DNA from: Phyto melanocephala
Taxonomy: Eukaryota > Arthropoda > Insecta > Diptera > Rhinophoridae
DNA length: 64,000 nt
Reading direction: 5' to 3'
Assembly (NCBI GenBank): GCA_941918925.1
Contig: OW799233.1
Span: 136,036,533 to 136,100,532 of the forward strand
The notes below the pieces were generated by a model, which was not told the DNA's origin, searched no databases, and was given only the letters and a program-made list of their open reading frames with translations. Position numbers and translations under genes: made by a program. Below are positions 52,201 to 63,719 of this stretch, piece after piece (positions within the stretch are counted from its first letter, which is position 1; each line of letters starts with the position of its first letter).

Positions 52201-52990
52201 TATGAAGGATTGAAAATCTAAACTGCATAGATATAAATTTCAACTTTTAAACAAGTCATTAGGTAGATAAGAAAACGCCAAGAAATGCTTTCTTAGACAT
52301 TAGTCAAAAATCAGGAAAGGAGTAATATTTTTACGAAACATGCATAAACGTGTTAGTCTACACGTAATTAAATGTCTATTCTACAGTAATAACTCAAATA
52401 TCCTATAATATTGTTTTTTTTCTCTTAATAATAAAACCATTGTATATGAACCTTAATAAGTTACTATGCTATAAAGTAAAATAACTTGTAAATTTTTTTG
52501 GTATTTATTTAGAAAATGGATAATGTTTTTCACTATTAAAACATCATTGCCGACCTCGTGGTACTATGCGAAAAATGCTTCTGAATGTCAATACGTCTAT
52601 AGAACCAACTTCCAAATAATTTGTAAATAACTAGTAACGCTTTAAGGAAATGACTCCGTGGCACATTATTCGGAAACTTTTTAATGTTTTTGTTGTAATT
52701 TTTAATTTCATTGTAATTATAACTTAATTTAATTATATACAGTGGTCGCCTAAAGCTTTATTTTCTTTATATAAAATTCATGTTGTTCATTAAGAACGAG
52801 GGCAATATTATTTATTAGGAGGTTTTGCCGCCATTCATGTTATTGTCGTGTTTGGGTCCGCATCATCTGTTTCGACTTTACTTCGAAAACAATTTGTTGT
52901 TTTCTAACAATCTTGCGGTGGAACCGAGTATTTATTTTACCTTTAACATGAAAGTTTTGTAATTTTTACAATATTCATTTGAAATTTAAA
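49241..52990. other. AT-rich intergenic or 3' flanking DNA
   Basis: This has no convincing gene. It holds many poly(A/T) runs and a 25-bp tandem repeat at about 50713-50812 (TCATATTATTTATTTTATTT units at 50734, 50759 and 50784). A frame at 50279-50524 is low-complexity Phe/Ile/Lys and not credible. Confidence 0.6.
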
Positions 52991-53002
52991 GTATATACAT
53001 AT

Positions 53003-54191
53003 TAGGGTGATCGATTCGGTTTTACAACCGGTAGGAGACTCGGTTTTTTACTCTTTCAGCTAGCGGTTTTTTCCAAATGTTAATTTTTCGAATGTCGAAT
53101 ACACCGGTTTTTTTCATTTTTAGTTTTATGTTAATTTATCTTTGTAGCCAAACGTACCATATTTATTTATTACTCAAAAAATTTCGAAAAATCAGAAAAT
53201 TTATTAAATACTCTTCCACAATATTGTAAGAAATTTATTTGTTGTTTTAAATACAAATGTAAAATAAGAAAAATAATTCGGCTTAAATATTATTTATTTT
53301 AAATGGAGAGCAGGTATTTAATACGTTGTTGCGCTTATAATTTGCTGTGATAATCAGCTGTTCAATTAAGTTTTTTGACCAATTATTGTACTTTGCAATA
53401 CTTTTTGATCTCATTTTCGAATTTCATAATATTTTGCTTGTACTAAAGACTACCCATAGCATAACTAATATCTCTGATAACATGTGACTTGTATACTAAA
53501 ATAGTTTGGCACACAAAGGGTCATTATTACAACTTGCCTATGAAGTTAATGTTAATAAAAGGTAAATTTGACTATCGTGAGCAGTGGAGTGACTTTTTAA
53601 TATTTTTCATTATTGCAACCTCCTTGTAACAAAGTTTTTTTTTTGTTTTAATACGGCAGTACCAGAGTAAAACCGATACTTTTAACAAATTAATTTAGTT
53701 TTTAAAAAATTTTACAAAACGAAATAACATTTTTGATGATTTATTTACTGTTTAAAAAGGTCGAAGTAGAAAAAAAACATTGATCACAATTTCGTTGCCA
53801 TATTTTGTTTCATGTAGAGAAACAATGGCATTTTTAAGTTTATAAACCTAATCTTAAAAGTTAAAGGTAATTAAAGCATAAACTTAACTTTTTGGTTACT
53901 TTTTGGTAAAAAGTGTCTGTCCTTTAACATCTTTATTTTATATAACCGCATTTTATTAAAATGCCATTGAATGTGTATCAGCTTAAAATGCAATTAAACC
54001 ATAGAACGAACTAGTTTATACCTATATATGTATCTGTGTCATGGGTATAAAAAAGAATTACATTTTATGTATTCGACCGGTTAACTGGTTTTTTCTAAAT
54101 TTTCAAAAAAGCAACCGGTTTTTTTTAAATTCTAAATTTCAAACTATTTGAAAACCGGTTTCTTCAAAATGTCGAATAATCGATTACCCTA
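53003..54191. mobile_element. CCGGTT-rich TIR element, copy 1
   Basis: The ends TAGGGTGATCGATTCGG (53003) and, inverted, TAGGGTAATCGATTATTCG (54191) bracket 1.19 kb. Both terminal regions hold AACCGGTTTTTT motifs in several copies. An internal stretch at 53518-53601 (CATTATTACAACTTGCCTAT) is homologous to the reverse complement of 60440-60520. Terminal TAGGG suggests hAT, but no 8-bp duplication is visible. It is non-coding. Confidence 0.65.
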
Positions 54192-54259
54192 GTGTTTATC
54201 TCTCATGATGCATATTGGGATACACACACTGCAACCAACAACTAAACAATTAACGCAAC

Positions 54260-55095
54260 ATCAGCTCTGTATTTTATTATACATTTGAAAAAATAAGCAT
54301 CCACAATTATTGTATTTCTGAATCGGGTTATAAGTATATGACGATCTAGCTATGTCCGTCCGTCTGGCCGTCAAAATAAATGTGACACGCTCACTTTTAC
54401 ATCCGCCTGCTATATAACGCTTTATCTCAAAATCATATAATCATTTATTTCGACACGCCTACTATAAAGCCCACTTTTCATGTAATCTACTGTTAGTGGA
54501 ATTTAAAAGATCTTAAAACCGACAAAATTAGAGGTATGATGGTGAAATTTGTTATGCCAGAAAATTTAGGTGACACGCCCACTTTAACGCCTACCTCCCA
54601 TACAACGGTTTATCTTAAATTCATATAATTTCTCTATGAATAAAGATTTTGGAAGAATAAAGGACTATACTTAAATTTCTAAGTTGTTATTAGCAGAAAC
54701 TTTATAGACACGCCAACTTTATCGCCCACTTTCAATAAAAGACTAACTGCCTGTTCAACGATGTCGAAAGAAAACCCAAGCGAAATTTCATTCGTACAAA
54801 TACGTTGAAAACAAAAACAAATTTTTAGTTTTTGTTGTTGTTTTCAATATATTTGTACGAATGAAATTTCGCTTGGGTTTTCTTTCGACATCGTTGAACA
54901 GGCAGTTAATTAACGAAAATATTTTAATAGCACATCGAAGTTATACAAAGAAAGTTATATATATTTTAGTTTAAAGAAATTATTCCATAGCGATTGTCGT
55001 AAATAGCAAAATAATAAATTTTGTGCTATATACACAAAGTTGGTGGTGGGTATTAAAAATTCCGAACTGCCGAATATAGTGCTCTTAATTGTTCG
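54260..55095 (-). repeat. Dispersed element related to the 21318-22372 copy
   Basis: It shares GACACGC(T/C)CACTTTAACG, AATTTTGTGCTATA and the terminal GCCGAATATAGTGCTCTTA (55073-55091) with the copy at 21318-22372. It also has a Drosophila-like TGTCCGTCCGTCTGGCCGTC stretch at 54354. The copy is split by the hairpin MITE at 54744-54908. Confidence 0.6.
54744..54908. mobile_element. 165-bp near-perfect hairpin MITE
   Basis: The first 59 bases from TAACTGCCTGTTCAACGATG are a perfect inverted repeat of the last 59, ending CATCGTTGAACAGGCAGTTA. The arms extend with minor differences to a T-rich loop around 54823-54833. Perfect arms suggest a very young copy or conversion. It is inserted in the middle of another dispersed element. 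Confidence 0.85.
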
Positions 55096-56039
55096 TTTTA
55101 AAAAATTTAAAAAAATTGGTTAAAACAATAAACAACGACTCACACAATGTAACCAACAAATGCAAAACTATAATTGAAAAATATACTTAAATGGAAAATA
55201 ATTTATATGCAAAAAAAATCAAATTTATTGCGTCTCTCGAACTTTTTCGTATTAGTCAATTATAGTTTCAGGACACACATACCAACACGTAAATGAAGGG
55301 TGCTTATTTGTTTGTATTTACTAATTTAAAATATTTGTGTCCTAGATAGTAAAACGAAAATAGATAAATTTTATAGTCACTATAGTTGCATGCTATTGCT
55401 AACAGTCAGCATTTTGCTAACAATCTACTAAAACAGCTGAACTGCTAAAAAGTTAATAACCTCTACTATTTAAGGGTGAGTTTTTTGTTTATTTCTTTAA
55501 GGGTGTTTTTTTTTCTGTTTGTGGGGTGTGTAAAGTACATATACATACATACATATGTACGTCAATGTATATACATTTGTAAACGTATAAAGGTTTAAAT
55601 AAAAAATTAGTTTTTGCTTAAGTTGTTATTATTTTTAGTTACCGATCACGAATTTAATAAATAAAAAATTTATTAAATAATATTAAATGTTTTATTTGGA
55701 CAATTTTTAACAACGGGAAGTTGCTTTTAACAAGTTTAAGTGTTTATTCGCTGTATAGGTATTTTAAATCTAAAAAAAATGTTTTTTAAATAATTTGACT
55801 TTTTTAATTTTTGATTTATATCCTTAACAGAAAGTAATATACATCACAAAGATACATACCCAACAAACCAACGCAGAAACAAAATACAGAACAAGCTTGT
55901 CATAAACAGTTTTCTACAACTTGTCATAACAATAGGTTTTCAAGTGTTTGGGTATACGATGTCTCTTTTTTTATTAAAATATATTATAAATATTAGTAAT
56001 TATAATTTACTAAATTATTCGGGATATGCTCCCAACTAA

Positions 56040-56360
56040 TTTTTATACCCTTCACCTGTGGTGTACAAGGGTATATATAGCTTTGTCATTCCGTTTGTAA
56101 TTTCTACAATTTTGATTTCCGACCCCATAAAGTATATATTTTCTGAAAACTTCGGAATAGAGGAGTCGATTAAGCCCTGACCGTCTGTCTGTCTGCTCGT
56201 CTGTCCGTGTGTTGGTTGAAATTAACTTTTAGAAGCAACTATATGTTGCCCAGATCTGTGTATGGTATCAATCTCTTGGAAATATCGAGGAATGAATCGC
56301 TATTGAAATTCAGCATAATCGCCCCACAACTTTCTGAGATATGAGCAAAAAACCACAACC
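56040..56360 (-). repeat. Dispersed fly repeat with TATACCCTTCACC hairpin end
   Basis: TATACCCTTCACCTGTGGTG-TACAAGGGTATATA forms a small inverted end. It is followed by TTGTCATTCCGTTTGTAATT, CCGACCCCATAAAGTATATA and CGTCTGTCTGTCTG, in the order typical of a widespread dipteran repeat. Similar pieces lie at 21318, 57700-57860 and 62180-62290. Confidence 0.6.
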
Positions 56361-57199
56361 ACCTCGTTTTTTTCACAATTACAACAACAACATACATATA
56401 TACTGGTTAGAGTAAACGTGGCTTCGTCCCAGCTGAGCAAAAAAAAAATTTTTTTTATTTTATATATTATTTATATTTTTATTATTTTTTTTTATATATT
56501 TTTTTTTAACAAAATGAGAATTCAAAACTAAAACAAAAAAAAAACTATAAAAAAACTTCCTCAAAAACCCAACCAACATTTTTTTTCTTTTTTTTAAGTT
56601 TTTTATTTTTCTTATGATATAATTAATTATTACATTATTATTAGTATATTGTATTGGTATATATAAAAATAACTCAAAGGCTTATTATTCAAATGTTTTA
56701 AAAGGCTTAAGTATAAAAGTCTTACGGAATAAGCTTCGCCTGGGTTTTATTTTAAACTGAAGACTTATGATAGAAAATTTATTACAAACTATTTCTAATG
56801 TGTTTTAGTTTGTTGGGTATGAACAAACCTACATACGTTTGTACGTCTATGAAATTTAAAATATCACCTTGTAAGTTTCCATACACATATTTTACTTTAA
56901 CGCTTACTACTTTCAACTAACCATTCGAAACGTCTAACCAGCCTGTCTATGACATTAGAAAAACTATTCATTTGAAATGGGTTCATTGCTTGTAAACAAA
57001 CCATGTCCAGTTGGTGTGTAGTCAGTTATAAATACACACATATGTTTATACATATTCAGCCACATTGTGCTATAAGGACCACCACATACTGTAGCTACCA
57101 CCAGGCAGTCAGTTATAGTAACAAAACGAAAATCTTAATTTACACTACAGCTGACGTCATACCCTTAACTCCATAATATTAAATAAAATGAAGAAAAAA

Positions 57200-57920
57200 G
57201 AAAAAAATAAGTTAGAAGGCAGTGCAGAATCTGGTAATACCCTTCACCATCCTGTACATAGGTATAATAACCACAGCGTAACTTAGCCTAGATTTCAGAT
57301 TTAATGTTATACTCCAATTTGTTTAATGCCAATATTATGGGGGTTAAATTTTTACCTAATTTCCTTCTCATTAATATGAAATTCGTACATAAGTCTTATA
57401 TTATTATTCTTAATAATGATTTAATCCGCTTAACAACATCTTATCGAAAAATTATAAAAAAAGTTTATGTATGTATGTAGGTATGTATAAATAATAAAAA
57501 AACTAATTTTTTTTCCTCAGTCGGGATTAGAATCAGGTTCGCTCTAACCACTACATCACGTTTGTGAGGTGGCCATGTTTTCTTTCTCATATCTCAGTTG
57601 CTTACATATTGCTTTTTCTAATTTTCAATACCGATTTGCTCCCGAATATATTTTGATACTACACTCGGTTATAAGCCATGTCGGATGGCTTCAACATATA
57701 CACGGACCATGCTCAACCGACTTCTCTAGTCATAAGCTTTCAGCAAATATATACTCTATGTGGTCGCAAACGAATATTGTATAAATTTCACACGGTATGT
57801 ATGGACGGACTGTATGGGTATATATAAGTTTGTCATTAACTTATATATACCCATACAGTCTATGTGAAGGGCATAAAACAGCAAGAAAACTATATGTGGA
57901 GGTGCCGAATCTTATATATC
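57200..57920 (+). repeat. Dispersed repeat, plus orientation, with 23-bp perfect palindrome
   Basis: It starts with the ATACCCTTCACCATCCTGTA module shared with 16800 and ends in TATGGACGGACTGTATGGGT. Bases 57808-57830 and 57838-57860 are perfect inverted repeats around a 7-base loop. AATCTTATATATCCTTCACC follows. It probably contains two joined copies. The frame at 57569-57784 is an accident of the repeat. Confidence 0.55.
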
Positions 57921-58929
57921 CTTCACCAAAGTAAGTATTGGTGTGGTAATAAACGAGTGACCAGAGATTATACTTGTTAACTTCAAACTAAAAGTATGTT
58001 AGTAAAGTCCTAGAAAACTGGATTTTTTAGGACATAAATTGTTTCCCTAAATAAATTTTTCGCCTAAAGATTTGTTTATCGAATTCATTATTAAATAAAA
58101 TACCTCAAAAGTTCATTGGTTTTGAAGATAAAAAATTGGATTTTCGTTTAAAAATTTTCGAAAAGTACAGTTGCATTTGTACTTTGGTGGCAATATCTCA
58201 GGCAGTTACAAATTGTTTTTGCCGATTTTCAGGAGTTCTTCTTGAGACAATAACTAGCAGGTACCACAATCATGAAAATAATCAATTTGAAAGATTAATG
58301 ATTCGTTTTTAAAAAAAGATAAAAATATGTATTTTTTGCCCACATATTTGCCGATTAATAAAATAAGTCTTAGATTTTGTAAAAATGATTCATAAATTCT
58401 ATACGTACTTGTATGTATGTGGGTAATAACAGACATGACTGTAAATTATCCGAAAACTTAAAACTTTAAATTTTTGCGTACAATTTTAGAAAAAGAGCAG
58501 TCGATTTTCTTTTTTTTTTTTGCTTACATCTCAGCAGATTAGTAATCAGACCAATTATCTCTAGATTTTTTTAAGGTTTGTGCAACAATTAAAAGCTTTT
58601 AAAATTTTATTTTAGCCAATACACGTACAATTGGACATTGCTTAATCGACCTTACTTGTGTTAAAGAATGTAAAAAATAAGCCAATGGCATAAGTCAAAG
58701 GAACTAGTTCAGGTATATAACAGCGTGCAAATTTATGATTTATCAACTTAAAGTGATTGACTTATTTCGACTTATAATAACAATTAACAAATACCACTGG
58801 TAGTCTAGCACACTACTCGATATTGCAACGGGACACCCTAATTGCGGTTTTTTTATTTGTGTTGAAAAGTTTTGTAACAAATATTTCTAAACTGAAAAAA
58901 ACAATATTGAAAATTATATTCTACCAATA

Positions 58930-59480
58930 CTGAAATGAAACAAGTAAGAGCGATATATTCGGCTGTGCTAAATTTTGTTTTACCTTTACAAAAGTGTGTA
59001 TGTTTATGCAACTATAAGCCTATAAAAGTTTTACACTTATATACACTCTGTTGCTGATTTATGTAAAAGGTACATACCTTCTAGTTGTGTGTTATCATGT
59101 TCGTTGAACGTACAGTAAACAAATGATAAACGTTGCATTACAAATCGTTCACATAAATAAGTAAACTAAATAAACCAAGTGTAACAAAACCAAACCCATT
59201 TTTTACATTTACATAATATACATTTTAGAATTTTGTTTCTCTAAAAAAACCGAGGTATATGTTACTTTAGCTCACTTCTCAGCCACTAATGGGTCGCAAT
59301 TGTTGATTTTCAATACCAAAATTTTCGAAAGTATTCCTAATAGCCAGTTGATTTCAACGCTTACATGGACGTACAGATGGGCAGTCAATCGATTTCTCTA
59401 TCTAACGCCTATACTTTGCTCAAAGAAAAGATAATTAAGTTTGGTTTTTATCAAAAGTTTATATGGTCTTAACATTTTTT
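58930..59480 (+). repeat. Dispersed repeat copy, degenerate
   Basis: It begins AACAAGTAAGAGCGATATATT and contains CTCAGCCACTAATGGG and TTCAATACCAAAATTTTCGA, phrases shared with 62070-62130 and 57600-57640. A GGACGTACAGATGGGCAG module ends it. Confidence 0.5.
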
Positions 59481-59499
59481 TTTCGTTATGATTGGAAAA

Positions 59500-59705
59500 T
59501 TATCCAACTTTGGGCTCTTTTCAATGCATTTTTTATGACATCCTGCAATATATCATTATGAATTTCTTTAACGAATATTGTCTTTATGGTGTTGAAAGGT
59601 TTGGGACTTATTCACATAAACTTCTGATCTAAAAAAATCCCTTAAGAAATAGTCTGATGCTGATAAATCCGGAGGTCTCACTGGCTGTGGTAATTCGCCA
59701 TTTCG
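59500..59705 (-). pseudogene. IS630/mariner transposase C-terminal scrap
   Basis: The minus strand reads LRNGELPQPVRPPDLSASDY, FLRDFFRSEVYVNKSQTFQH and DNIRKEIHNDILQDVIKNAL. This is the third-Asp block (RPPDLS.SDYFL) and following helix of an ITm transposase. It is short, with both sides lost. Confidence 0.65.
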
Positions 59706-60042
59706 CAAAATTATTTATTTATTTTAAAATAATATAATTATTCATTCAATAATTAAATGGATGAACGAGCTGTGTGTGTTTGTTCTTGTGGTAGCGGGAT
59801 TTTTTCCCCATCCGATGCGGTCGCAAATGAAAACTGTAGAAATTACAAACGGATTGACAATCTCTATTACCCTTTTACATTTTCGTGTAAAGAGTATAAA
59901 AATTAATTAGGAGTAAAATTCTGTCCGACAGAAAATTCGGCAAGTGACAAAAATTTCAACAGTATTAATATATAATATTAGATGGCGAAGCAAAAATTCG
60001 ATGACTAGATAAGATCGATTGGATAATAATAAGGGCCTTTAT

Positions 60043-60727
60043 TAGGGAGATATATTATTCGATTTTATTTCAAAAAGCGGTTTTCGATTTTCCGCATAGC
60101 TGCTCCTTAAGAAAAACTGTTTTCGGTTAAGAACTATAAAAATAACCGGTTAACCAGTTTTATTCTCAAAAATAATTATTTATTATTATTATTTATTTTT
60201 CAAAATATTTTCACCCTCAAGAAATATCTGTATTAAAATATATTTAATATTAACCTAAAATACTCTCATACAAATTGTACTATTTTTTTATTCAAAATTA
60301 AGTAAAACAACATTGTGTGTTAAAAATAAAAAATATCTAATTTAACACCGTTGCCACTGTGCATTTTAAAAACTAATTTTATTTGTTATGGTACTGTTTT
60401 GCAAGGGGGTTTTAATATCAAAAAAAAAAACTAAAGGTCACTTTATTGCTTACGTTAGCTAAAATAACCTTTTACTAACACCAACTTTATAGGAAAGTTG
60501 TAATAATGGCACTTTTAGTTCCTAGAAAAATACTTAAATTTCGGGCCTATTTACAACAAAGGTAAGGAAAATGTTTAAAAATTATAAATTTTTTAAAAAA
60601 TCCGTTTACTATACCAAAATAACAGGATTGTTCGGTATTTAAAAAATGGATATTTAATATTATCCGGCAGCAGCAAAAATAACAAAACCGGTTAAAACCG
60701 ATCGAATAAAAATCATTGATCCCTCTA
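60043..60727. mobile_element. CCGGTT-rich TIR element, copy 2 (inverted)
   Basis: The ends TTAGGGAGATATATTATTCG and the inverse of AAAAATCATTGATCCCTCTA are loosely inverted. ACCGGTTAACCAG and AAAACCGGTTAAAACCG lie near the ends. The stretch 60440-60520 is homologous to the reverse complement of 53518-53601, so the two elements lie in opposite orientations. It is shorter than copy 1 by about 0.5 kb. Confidence 0.6.
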
Positions 60728-61027
60728 GTCTCTATGTATAGTATATTTATGTAAAGTGGTCGCAAGTCGTCTTTAATTAAACAACTAAACGAACATATTA
60801 ATGAGTATAGAAATCAACAAAGTGCTCTCATATGTATATAGAATTTAAAACCCACCCTTATCCGAATGTAGGGTACACCTTAATGAAACACCCCACTAAA
60901 CTAGAGAGCAAAACTTTTGTGAATTGAAAACAAAAGCGCCAAAGTTGAATGGATAGAAAATACAAAACAAAGATGTTTTCAAATGTTATAAATTTCAGCC
61001 AGTTTAAGAATAAAAAAAAAAAAAAAT

Positions 61028-61061
61028 TCAGTTTACAACGAATGCTCAACGCGACAGAACG
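61028..61061 (+). promoter_or_regulatory. Candidate initiator/DPE promoter of a downstream gene
   Basis: TCAGTT at 61028-61033 places A+1 at 61030. GAACG at +28 to +32 matches four of five DPE positions. The 30 bases between are unusually GC-rich for the area (CTCAACGCGACAG). This is a plausible Drosophila-type TATA-less core, inferred from motif and spacing only. Confidence 0.35.
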
Positions 61062-61277
61062 TACTGAAATTACATCACTTCACAAAAACTACAAAGCGGC
61101 GCGACATAGTGGCGGTTTAACATTAACGAATAATGCGTCGTTTAAAGTTTTAAATAAATTAAAGCGAAATAAGTATATGAAATAAATAAATATATGAAAT
61201 ATTTAAGTAAATTTTCAACAAAAAAAGTGACATTAAGATTTATGTAAGAACTTAATCTGTTGTAGGGAAACACAATA

Positions 61278-61322
61278 ATGAGGACACAAGTTTTAATATT
61301 TTGTTTAACCATGCTACTTCTT
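61278..61322 (+). CDS. Candidate first coding exon of a secreted protein
   Basis: ATG at 61278 opens MRTQVLIFCLTMLLL, a good signal-peptide core, and reaches CTTCTT|GTAAGT after 15 codons in phase 0. It lies 250 bases after the candidate promoter at 61030. No partner exon with a convincing acceptor is visible, so the rest may lie outside the window. Joining to 61536 would stay open (VLGKRNLIVTAFKCLRSRPK) but lacks a pyrimidine tract. I do not recognise the protein. Confidence 0.35.
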
Positions 61323-61508
61323 GTAAGTGTTTTATAATTTTGAAAAAAAAAAAAAACGTATTTAAAACATATATACAAACATGTATACTAAAATCATACA
61401 CCATGTAATTTTTTAATAAGTATATCTATATTTATTAATTATTTACAAATGAATTACCCAAGTGCAATATTTCTTTTTGAAAAAATTAAACACAAATAAA
61501 TAATAAAA

Positions 61509-61618
61509 TGGAAAAACGACTAAATCAAATGAAAGGTGTTAGGAAAAAGAAATTTAATCGTAACGGCTTTCAAATGCTTACGAAGCAGGCCCAAAGCAGA
61601 TCCAGAGCCTTTGAATGT
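61509..61618 (+). CDS. Candidate ATG exon with strong splice donor
   Basis: AAAATGG at 61506-61512 is a good fly start context. The frame reads MEKRLNQMKGVRKKKFNRNG, then FQMLTKQAQSRSRAFE, to T|GTAAGTAT. Codon use is more even than in the surrounding AT-rich DNA. The peptide is basic, with no known motif. It may be an alternative first exon of the same gene as 61278-61322, or chance. Confidence 0.3.
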
Positions 61619-62049
61619 AAGTATACTAACGTACACACATACGTACATATACATATAAACATACATACTACATATGTATGTACATATATAGTTTATTTTT
61701 CTTTTGTTTTCGTGGTTTTTGCTTTTGTATTTCCTTCTATTAAAAGGTTTATTTCTTGTTGTTCATAGCAATATAATAAAGGGGGTTTTTTTTAGAAGCG
61801 AATTACTTCACACCAGTACAAGCGCTATAATCTTATATACCCTTCACACAATGTAAATACCATAACTGACAGTTATGTGGTGCAACTGTGACGAAAACTT
61901 ATTTAGAAAATTAATAGTTTGAACTATTATTTGACATTTTTTTTCCAAACATTTTTTCGTCAATATCTTTTGGCGGTAATTGACCCATTGATCCAAGACT
62001 TTCTGTAAATATTGCCAAAGGTACAAATTTTATTTATACGTAACAGAGG

Positions 62050-62295
62050 CTATCGTGTTCTTTCGCTCATATCTCAGTTCGTAATGTGACCACATAACAG
62101 ATTTTCAATAGCAAAATTTTTGAAAGCTCATCTGATAACTTAATATTATACAAGAGTCTGAAGCATGTGTGGGGCCTTCAAATAGTTGATTTCAACATAG
62201 ACACGGATAGACGGACAGATGGTTCTCAAGTGAATATTGTAGAAACTACAGACTGAATGACAAACTTATATATAAAGGATATAAAAAAGCGCAGT
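62050..62295 (+). repeat. Dispersed repeat fragment
   Basis: CTCATATCTCAGTT, TTTTCAATAGCAAAATTTTTG, ACACGGATAGACGGACAGAT and TGACAAACTTATATATAAAG follow one another as in the copies at 57580-57860 and 59280-59400. Confidence 0.55.
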
Positions 62296-62527
62296 TTTTT
62301 TAATATCTAAAAAATTATTGTAATTCAGCAGATAATTTTATGTCATTAGAGTTAAAATATTATTTCGGGCTCGGATATAGTGTATTCAAAAGATCAAATT
62401 TTTTACAAATTTTTAAGCATTTTGGACTACGTAATATAAAAATAATCCAAAGGCATTAAGTCGCTTGATTAAAGTGGCTCATGCTCATGCGTTCGCAAAA
62501 TATTTTCTTTAGTAAAGCACCTAATAT

Positions 62528-62835
62528 ACGGCATGTTTTTTACATCTGACTTGACGAATTCCACACTGATAAATACGAACATGTCATGTGTTACCTTTAA
62601 AACATTGCTTCTGTAAAAAACATGTGTTGAGACATCTGACAAAATTTCAATTAGAGCGCGCTCTATTTTCTTCTGTCAAATCATGTGACATCAGCCGTTG
62701 GCAGAAATCTCTGCTGCTGTAAAGCAGTCAGCGACGGTTGCCTGTAAAAGTACAATTTTGACAGATATGTAGATTTACATATGTCTCACAAATTTTAAAG
62801 TCAAATGTAAAAAACATGATGTGTATTATAGCCTT
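62528..62835. mobile_element. Probable miniature element with CATGTTTTTTACAT arms
   Basis: GGCATGTTTTTTACATCTGA (62532) is inverted at TCAAATGTAAAAAACATGAT (62801-62820). A further ACATGTG-TTGAGACATCTGAC copy lies inside at 62620. The arms extend loosely outward. No target duplication or ORF was found. Confidence 0.5.
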
Positions 62836-63719
62836 AAGTAGAGCGATTGACATGTACCCTTCTATTGAGACCACTTATTTTCAGTAATCATGACTCTATA
62901 TCTCTCGAATCTAGACCCTTAAGCCCACAAAAAAACAATATTTTTTGAGTGGCGAATTTCGTTTGAATTTTTCTTAATCCGAATCAGGAAATTATTTTCA
63001 TTAACATGACTATTAACATTAACAGAATTTTGTAACATTCCCAAATTTAAACACTATTTTCAAAATAAATTCAAACAATATCCATGCTCTTCTATGGCCT
63101 TAGTATATTAATCAATAATAGCCAACTAATCTTAAAAGAATCGAGAACTTTTTAATGAGCTGTCACAGAAAAGAGTGTTTCCGGTTAATAATTCTCCAGT
63201 AGAAAAAAAACACCCTGTTCATTTGTTATCCAATGACTGACACTAACACCGACAAGAGTTAGTGTCTTTTTGCGTTTGTGTATGGACGTACACATGTAAG
63301 TATGTTTATAAATAACATTGTCAGATTAAGGACTTTAGGAAGGTCATAATTCCAAGGACTTTTAGACGAGTAATTTATGTCAAAGTTTCGTGTGTTAAGG
63401 ATTCATAAATAATATCTTTTTAATAGCAGACTCGCTGCATTATTGGTTAGTAGATGATTAAAACTTTTATCAAAATAAACAAATAAATAATCATTTTTAT
63501 TTTGTTTTCAGTTTCTCTATTTTTAAACCTCCTAAAACATTTTTAAATTAAATTGTTAATTAATTAATACCTTTAAATCAAATTAATTTCTTATGATGTT
63601 TTATAATAGAGAAATGAAATTAAGCAGGAATAAAAATTATTTAAAAATAATTTTTTTTTATAAAAAGTTGAAATTTTTCTGAGAAAATTTGTTAAATGCG
63701 TAAATAGATAATTGTTATC

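Noticed and set aside
57510..57575. tRNA-like A-box/B-box words (GTAGTGGTTAGAGC, GATTCTAATCCC) on the minus strand
   Set aside because: The boxes are about 15 bases apart, too close for a tRNA, and no cloverleaf stems form. At most it is a scrap of a tRNA-derived SINE.
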